NCBI RefSeq assembly: GCF_002245535.1
Contig: NZ_NKCN01000020.1
Location: 37,621 to 101,620, forward strand
Direction: 5' to 3'
Origin: Mycobacterium lehmannii
GTDB taxonomy: Bacteria > Actinomycetota > Actinomycetes > Mycobacteriales > Mycobacteriaceae
Length of the DNA: 64,000 nucleotides
The notes beneath the pieces are model-generated. The model made no database searches, was not told where the DNA came from, and saw only the letters and a list, made by a program, of their open reading frames with translations. Positions 60,139-64,000 of this stretch are shown here, piece by piece (within the stretch, counting starts at the first letter, position 1; each line of letters opens with the position of its first letter). The position numbers were made by a program, and so were the translations under genes.

Positions 60139-61538
60139 TCCCGACCGCCGCCGAACTGGTCCAGGGATACCGCGCAAAAACCCTCTCTCCGGTCGAGGCC
60201 ACCCAGGAGGCGCTGGCCGCGATCGACGCGTACGACGGTGCGGTCAACGCCTTCGTTCTCGTCGACCCCGAGGGGGCGTTGGCCGCGGCCCGTGCCTCGG
60301 AGGCACGCTGGCACGCCGGGCAGCCGCTCGGGCCCGGGGACGGCGTGCCGACGTCGATCAAGGATGCGCTGTGGACCAGGGGATGGCCGACGCTTCGGGG
60401 TAGCTGGCTCATCGACGAGCCGGGACCGTGGAACGAGGACGCGCCCTGCACGGCGCGACTTCGGGAGACCGGAGCCGTCCTGCTCGGCAAGACCACGACG
60501 CCGGAGTACTCGTGGAAAGGCGTCACCGACTCGCCCCGTTACGGCGCGACCGGCAATCCGTGGGATCCCACCAAGACGGCGGGTGGTTCGAGCGGCGGCA
60601 GCGCCGCGGCGGTCGGCCTCGGCATGGGGGTGTGGTCGGTCGGCACCGACGCGGGGGGATCGGTGCGGATTCCGGCGGCGTTCACCGGAACCGTCGCGCT
60701 CAAGCCGACCTACGGCCTGATACCCCACTATCCGCCGAGCCCGTTCGGCACGCTGGCGCACCCGGGCCCGATGACGCGGACGGTCGTCGACACCGCCGCG
60801 CTGATGGATGTGATCACCGGATTCGATGCCCGGGACTGGTCGGCGATGCCGACGCCGCGTGAGTCGTTCCTGACCGGGCTCGACGACGGCATCGCGGGCC
60901 TGCGGGTGGCGTTCTCACCGCGGCTCGGCTACGTGCGCAACGATCCGGAGGTCGACGCCGCCGTGCGGGCCGCGGTGACGGTGCTGTCCGATGCGGGTGC
61001 CAGCGTCGAGGAGGTCGACCCCGGGTTCGCCGATCCGATCGAGGCGTTCCACGTCCTGTGGTTCGCCGGCGCGGCAAAGGTGTTGGAGGCGTACGGCGAA
61101 GCGGTCGACGATCGGGTGGATGCGGGGTTGCGCCGGATAGCTGCGGTGGGTGCGTCCTTCTCGGCGTCGGACTACCTCGACGCGACGGCCGTGCGGATGC
61201 AACTGGGGCAGGTGATGGGCCGGTTCCACGAAACCTATGACGTGCTGGTCACGCCGACGCTTCCGCTGCCTGCGTTCAGCGTCGGTCGCGACGTGCCCGA
61301 TGGCTGGCGGTCACACTACTGGGCGAGTTGGACGCCATACACCTACCCGTTCAACATGACCCAGCAGCCGGCGTTGAGCGTGCCGTGCGGATTCACCGCG
61401 GCGGGCCTGCCGATCGGGTTGCAGATCGTCGGCCCCCGGCACGCGGATGCGCTGGTGCTGCGGGTGGGCCGCGCCCACGAGATGGCCACCGACTGGCACC
61501 GGCGCACGCCGGCGTTGACGACACAAGGAGTTCGATGA
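60135..61538 (+). CDS. Amidase (amidase-signature family)
   Basis: Amidase of 467 residues with the Ser-cisSer-Lys triad: Lys in VPTSIKDALW, cis-Ser in TAGGSSGGSAAAV, and nucleophile Ser in GTDAGGSVRIPAAF. The C-terminus contains MTQQPALSVPCGFTAAGLPIGLQIVGP, usual for the family. It hydrolyses an unknown amide, perhaps releasing the amino acid or acid degraded by the cluster. The ATG overlaps the stop of the hydroxyacid dehydrogenase; its own stop overlaps the DUF3830 start (ATGA). No signal peptide, so cytoplasmic. Confidence 0.92.
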   Translation: MIPTAAELVQGYRAKTLSPVEATQEALAAIDAYDGAVNAFVLVDPEGALAAARASEARWHAGQPLGPGDGVPTSIKDALWTRGWPTLRGSWLIDEPGPWNEDAPCTARLRETGAVLLGKTTTPEYSWKGVTDSPRYGATGNPWDPTKTAGGSSGGSAAAVGLGMGVWSVGTDAGGSVRIPAAFTGTVALKPTYGLIPHYPPSPFGTLAHPGPMTRTVVDTAALMDVITGFDARDWSAMPTPRESFLTGLDDGIAGLRVAFSPRLGYVRNDPEVDAAVRAAVTVLSDAGASVEEVDPGFADPIEAFHVLWFAGAAKVLEAYGEAVDDRVDAGLRRIAAVGASFSASDYLDATAVRMQLGQVMGRFHETYDVLVTPTLPLPAFSVGRDVPDGWRSHYWASWTPYTYPFNMTQQPALSVPCGFTAAGLPIGLQIVGPRHADALVLRVGRAHEMATDWHRRTPALTTQGVR

Positions 61539-62053
61539 GCAGGCTGATCACCGTGTCCCTCGACAAGCGCGGCGTCAGCTGCGTTGCCCGCATGCTCGAC
61601 GACGCGGCGCCACGCACCTGCGCGGCGGTGTGGGACGCCTTATCCGACGGGCGCGTTCTTTCGTCACAGGTGTTCCACGGCAAGTACGCCCGCAACGAGA
61701 TCTACACGCTGCTACCGGAATTCGCGGCGAAGGACCCGGGCAGTGAGAACACCACAGTCACGCCGATCCCCGGCGACCTGTGCTGGTTCTCCTTCGACTC
61801 CGATCAACTGGGCAACCCCGCCTACGGCTACGAGAACACCACCGGCACCGGCACCACCGGCGCGATAGTCGACCTGGCGCTGTTCTACGGCCGCAACAAC
61901 CTGCTGATCAACGGCGACCAGGGCTGGGTCCCGGGCAACGTGTTCGGGGCGGTCATCGAAGGGCTCGACGAGATGGCGGAGGCCTGCCAGGACCTCTGGA
62001 TGGGTGGTGTGCGCGGTGAAACCCTGAGTTTCCAACGCGCGACGCAGGATTGA
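61535..62053 (+). CDS. DUF3830 family protein
   Basis: Protein of 172 residues: MSRLITVSLDKRGVSCVARM, GRVLSSQVFHGKYARNEIY, PGDLCWFSFDS and LALFYGRNNLLINGDQGWVPGNVF. It matches the DUF3830 type, a cyclophilin-like barrel protein of unknown function found beside amidase, hydantoinase and racemase genes (from memory). AAGGAG lies 6-8 bp before the ATG, which overlaps the amidase stop. It is the last gene of the operon. It may act on the same substrate as the amidase. Confidence 0.8.
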   Translation: MSRLITVSLDKRGVSCVARMLDDAAPRTCAAVWDALSDGRVLSSQVFHGKYARNEIYTLLPEFAAKDPGSENTTVTPIPGDLCWFSFDSDQLGNPAYGYENTTGTGTTGAIVDLALFYGRNNLLINGDQGWVPGNVFGAVIEGLDEMAEACQDLWMGGVRGETLSFQRATQD

Positions 62054-62065
62054 CGCGCCGACTGG

Positions 62066-62491
62066 CTAGATCGGTTGAAGGCTGATCGGTTGTTCGCTCT
62101 GACCGGGATTGGGGTCGTTGCACGTCCCGGGTTTCCAGGTGTAGCGAAGGTTGCCCGCCAACGTCGCTGGATCGAACTCATACGTCACATCGGCCGGCCC
62201 GGTGCTGCCGTCGGCGCACGGGCGTGCGTTGAACACGTCGTGGCGTTCGACGGTCCACGGGCCGTCGCCCTGCCTGCTGATCTGCGCGATCAGTCCCGTC
62301 GAGCTCGAAATCGTTCCGCCGCAGTAACCTTCGGCGTTGCACTGCGTGGTGATCGACCATGTGTTCGAGGTCGCCCCGTTGACGAGCCGGTACTCGCCTT
62401 CGAGCCGCCCGTCGGCCCATGCGGGTCCCGCGGATGCGATCGCGGCACCGATGAGCATCACCGCCGCGGCCGTCGCGCGTGTGATCGCCAT
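62066..62491 (-). CDS. Secreted protein of unknown function
   Basis: Protein of 141 residues with a signal peptide (AAAVMLIGAAIASAGPAWADG, cleavage near residue 27). The mature part, GEYRLVNGATSNTWSITTQCN, GYCGGTISSSTGLIAQIS and YEFDPATLAGNLRYTW, is a beta-rich domain with four cysteines, similar in style to small mycobacterial secreted proteins, but I recognise no family. It converges with the DUF3830 gene (12 bp apart). The signal peptide fixes the start. Confidence 0.78.
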   Translation of the reverse strand: MAITRATAAAVMLIGAAIASAGPAWADGRLEGEYRLVNGATSNTWSITTQCNAEGYCGGTISSSTGLIAQISRQGDGPWTVERHDVFNARPCADGSTGPADVTYEFDPATLAGNLRYTWKPGTCNDPNPGQSEQPISLQPI

Positions 62492-62549
62492 CCAGGCAGC
62501 ATCACACGTCAGGCGTTCGGGCATCCGCGAGTTGGCGAAAGTTCTTCGG

Positions 62550-63614
62550 TCAGCCGAGGCCGGGGACGATGTCGCCCAGCTTGAAGGTGACCGGCTGCTC
62601 GAGTTGGTCGAACGTACACGACCGGGGATCGCGGTCGGGGCGCCAGCGGTTGAACTGCGCGGTGTGGCGGAACCGTTCACCTTCCATGTGGTCGTAGCGC
62701 ACCTCGACCACCCGCTCGGGCCGCAACGGTACGAACGAGAGGTCCTTGCCGGCATTCCAGCGCGATCCCTCGTTGCGTCGCGGGGTCCGTTCACCGACCA
62801 TGTGCGCCGCCCAATTCCACGGATGGTTGTCGAACGTGGTTACCAGCGGCTGCAATTCGGTGAAGAGTTCGCGGCGCCGGGCCATCGGGAAGGCGCCGAT
62901 CACGCCGACGGAGGCCAATGTGCCGCCGTCCTTGTACAGCCCGAGAAGCAGCGACCCGATGGCATCGTCGCCGGACTTGTGGAGGCGGTAGCCGGCGACG
63001 ACGCAGTCCGCGGTCCGTTGGTGCTTGATCTTGAACATCACTCGCTTGTCCGGCTGATAGGTCAGCGACAACGGCTTGGCGATGACGCCGTCGAGGCCGG
63101 CACCCTCGAACTCGTCGAACCAGCGCTGCGCCGTCGCGAGGTCCGTCGTCACCGGCGTGACGTGGAATTTCGGACCGGCATTGGTGAGGGCCTCCACGAG
63201 TGCGGCGCGGCGTTCGCTGAAAGGCCTTTGCGTGTAATCGATGTCGTCGAGTGCGAGCAGATCAAACGCGATGAAGGACGCAGGCGTCTTCTCGGCCAGC
63301 ATCCGGACCCGTGAGTCGGCGGGGTGGATGCGCTGCTGCAGCGCTTCGAAGTCGAGCCCACCGTCGGAGGCGACGATGATCTCGCCGTCGATGACGCACC
63401 GTTCGGGTAGCTCAGCTTCGGCGGCCTTCACCAGTTCGGGAAAGTAGCGGGTCATCGGCCGCTCGTTGCGGCTGCCGAGTTCGACCTCGTCGCCGTCGCG
63501 GAAGCAGATCGACCGGAAGCCGTCCCACTTCGGTTCGTACGATGCGTCCGGCGGGATCGACACCACCGATTTCGCCAGCATCGGCGACACCGGCGGCATC
63601 ACGGGCAGCTGCAT
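62550..63614 (-). CDS. ligC: ATP-dependent DNA ligase LigC
   Basis: DNA ligase of 354 residues, equivalent to Rv3731. The adenylation lysine is Lys29 in EPKWDGFRS; other nucleotidyltransferase motifs are CVIDGEIIV, FIAFDLLAL, LDGVIAKPLSLTY and MFKIKHQRT. A C-terminal OB domain follows (LGLYKDGGTLASVGVIGAF, RPERVVEVRYDHMEG). There is no polymerase or nuclease domain, so it is not LigD. Mycobacterial LigC can act in backup end joining or base-excision repair. ATG start. Confidence 0.92.
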   Translation of the reverse strand: MQLPVMPPVSPMLAKSVVSIPPDASYEPKWDGFRSICFRDGDEVELGSRNERPMTRYFPELVKAAEAELPERCVIDGEIIVASDGGLDFEALQQRIHPADSRVRMLAEKTPASFIAFDLLALDDIDYTQRPFSERRAALVEALTNAGPKFHVTPVTTDLATAQRWFDEFEGAGLDGVIAKPLSLTYQPDKRVMFKIKHQRTADCVVAGYRLHKSGDDAIGSLLLGLYKDGGTLASVGVIGAFPMARRRELFTELQPLVTTFDNHPWNWAAHMVGERTPRRNEGSRWNAGKDLSFVPLRPERVVEVRYDHMEGERFRHTAQFNRWRPDRDPRSCTFDQLEQPVTFKLGDIVPGLG

Positions 63615-63720
63615 GAGGCCATTGTCGCAGGCAACCCGGCAGCCAAAAAACTTCTGTCACTTTGGTTTCTGTGGTCACAGATGGGGTTGGGTTGTCGGTG
63701 GGTCGAACTAGTGTTCGAGT

Positions 63721-64000
63721 ATGTCGGTGGAACGGGTCAGCCAGCGGATCGCGGCGATGGACCGCGAGCTGTCCGGGTTGATCGCCGAGTCCTTCGACAC
63801 GTTGAGCACCGCTGAGCAGTTGAGGGTCACCGCGCAGTGGGAGAGGTTCACCCGCCGCCAAGCCGCGGTCAGCCACAGCATGGTGGCCGGGCTCCAGCAG
63901 GCCCCGTTGGCGGAGTTGGGGGAGCCCAGCGTGGCCGGGGCGTTGACGGTGTTGTTGCGCATCTCTAAGGCTGAGGCGCATCGGCGGGTGGCCGAAGCGC
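63721..64000 (+). CDS. 13E12-repeat/DUF222 protein, N-terminal part (cut by window end)
   Basis: Only the first 93 codons are seen. MSVERVSQRIAAMDRELSGLIAESFDTLSTAEQL and VLLRISKAEAHRRVAEA are typical of the DUF222 part of mycobacterial 13E12-family proteins, which usually end with an HNH nuclease domain beyond the window. These genes are multicopy (REP13E12) and some hold prophage attachment sites. The ATG is preceded by TGTTCGAGT, a motif recurrent before such genes. Confidence 0.85.
   Translation, partial: MSVERVSQRIAAMDRELSGLIAESFDTLSTAEQLRVTAQWERFTRRQAAVSHSMVAGLQQAPLAELGEPSVAGALTVLLRISKAEAHRRVAEA

Overview
The window is high-GC actinobacterial DNA from a mycobacterium, most likely a fast grower (Mycolicibacterium-type). 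It carries the arabinogalactan assembly locus (Rv3789-like gtrA, dprE1, dprE2, aftA, embC, embA, wzm, glfT1, wzt), the proteasome activator bpa, lpqH, proXVWZ, tyrA, hisC2, echA21 and ligC. From memory of M. tuberculosis H37Rv, much of the gene order follows Rv3795 down to Rv3752c, interrupted by accessory blocks. The species cannot be named from sequence alone.

Layout. 1-15.8 kb holds cell-wall synthesis, nearly all on the minus strand. embA is cut by the window edge. A 1.0-kb cassette with a frameshifted AbiEi/DUF559-type gene sits between embC and embA and is flanked by 52-bp palindromic direct repeats. DprE1 has alanine where M. tuberculosis has Cys387. 15.8-24.4 kb holds bpa, a degenerate class V aminotransferase, a quinone oxidoreductase, MarR, tRNA-Ser(UGA), a gene pair encoding a GRDP-like protein and a Gly/Cys-tailed membrane protein, a MocR regulator, and a type III PKS with an ICMT-like methyltransferase. 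24.5-31.2 kb holds echA21, hisC2, tRNA-Ser(GCU), tRNA-Arg(ACG), a lone TnpB gene bounded by tRNA 3'-end repeats, and small metabolic genes.

31.2-43.1 kb holds an alkylsulfatase with a divergent cupin gene, SDR, phosphatase and kinase-like genes, the proXVWZ glycine-betaine importer, tyrA, tadA with its partner, and tRNA-Ser(CGA). 43.2-46.9 kb is a four-gene signalling module: receiver-PP2C phosphatase, CHASE3 histidine kinase, single receiver, and RsbW-like ATPase. 46.9-52.5 kb holds secreted proteins, two LpqH-family lipoproteins, and a queuosine pair (an atypical Tgt and GluQRS) around a CoA-transferase.

52.6-62.1 kb is the most novel part. It is a catabolic cluster with an MHS transporter, class III aminotransferase, semialdehyde dehydrogenase, FCD-type GntR regulator, two Asp/Glu-racemase-superfamily enzymes, a D-2-hydroxyacid dehydrogenase, an amidase and a DUF3830 protein. 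Three copies of an ATTGTNNACAAT palindrome stand in front of its transcription units and mark a local regulon. The substrate is unknown. The window ends with a secreted protein, ligC and the start of a 13E12/DUF222 gene. Two further families of 66-bp imperfect palindromes, each with two copies, lie in intergenic spaces.
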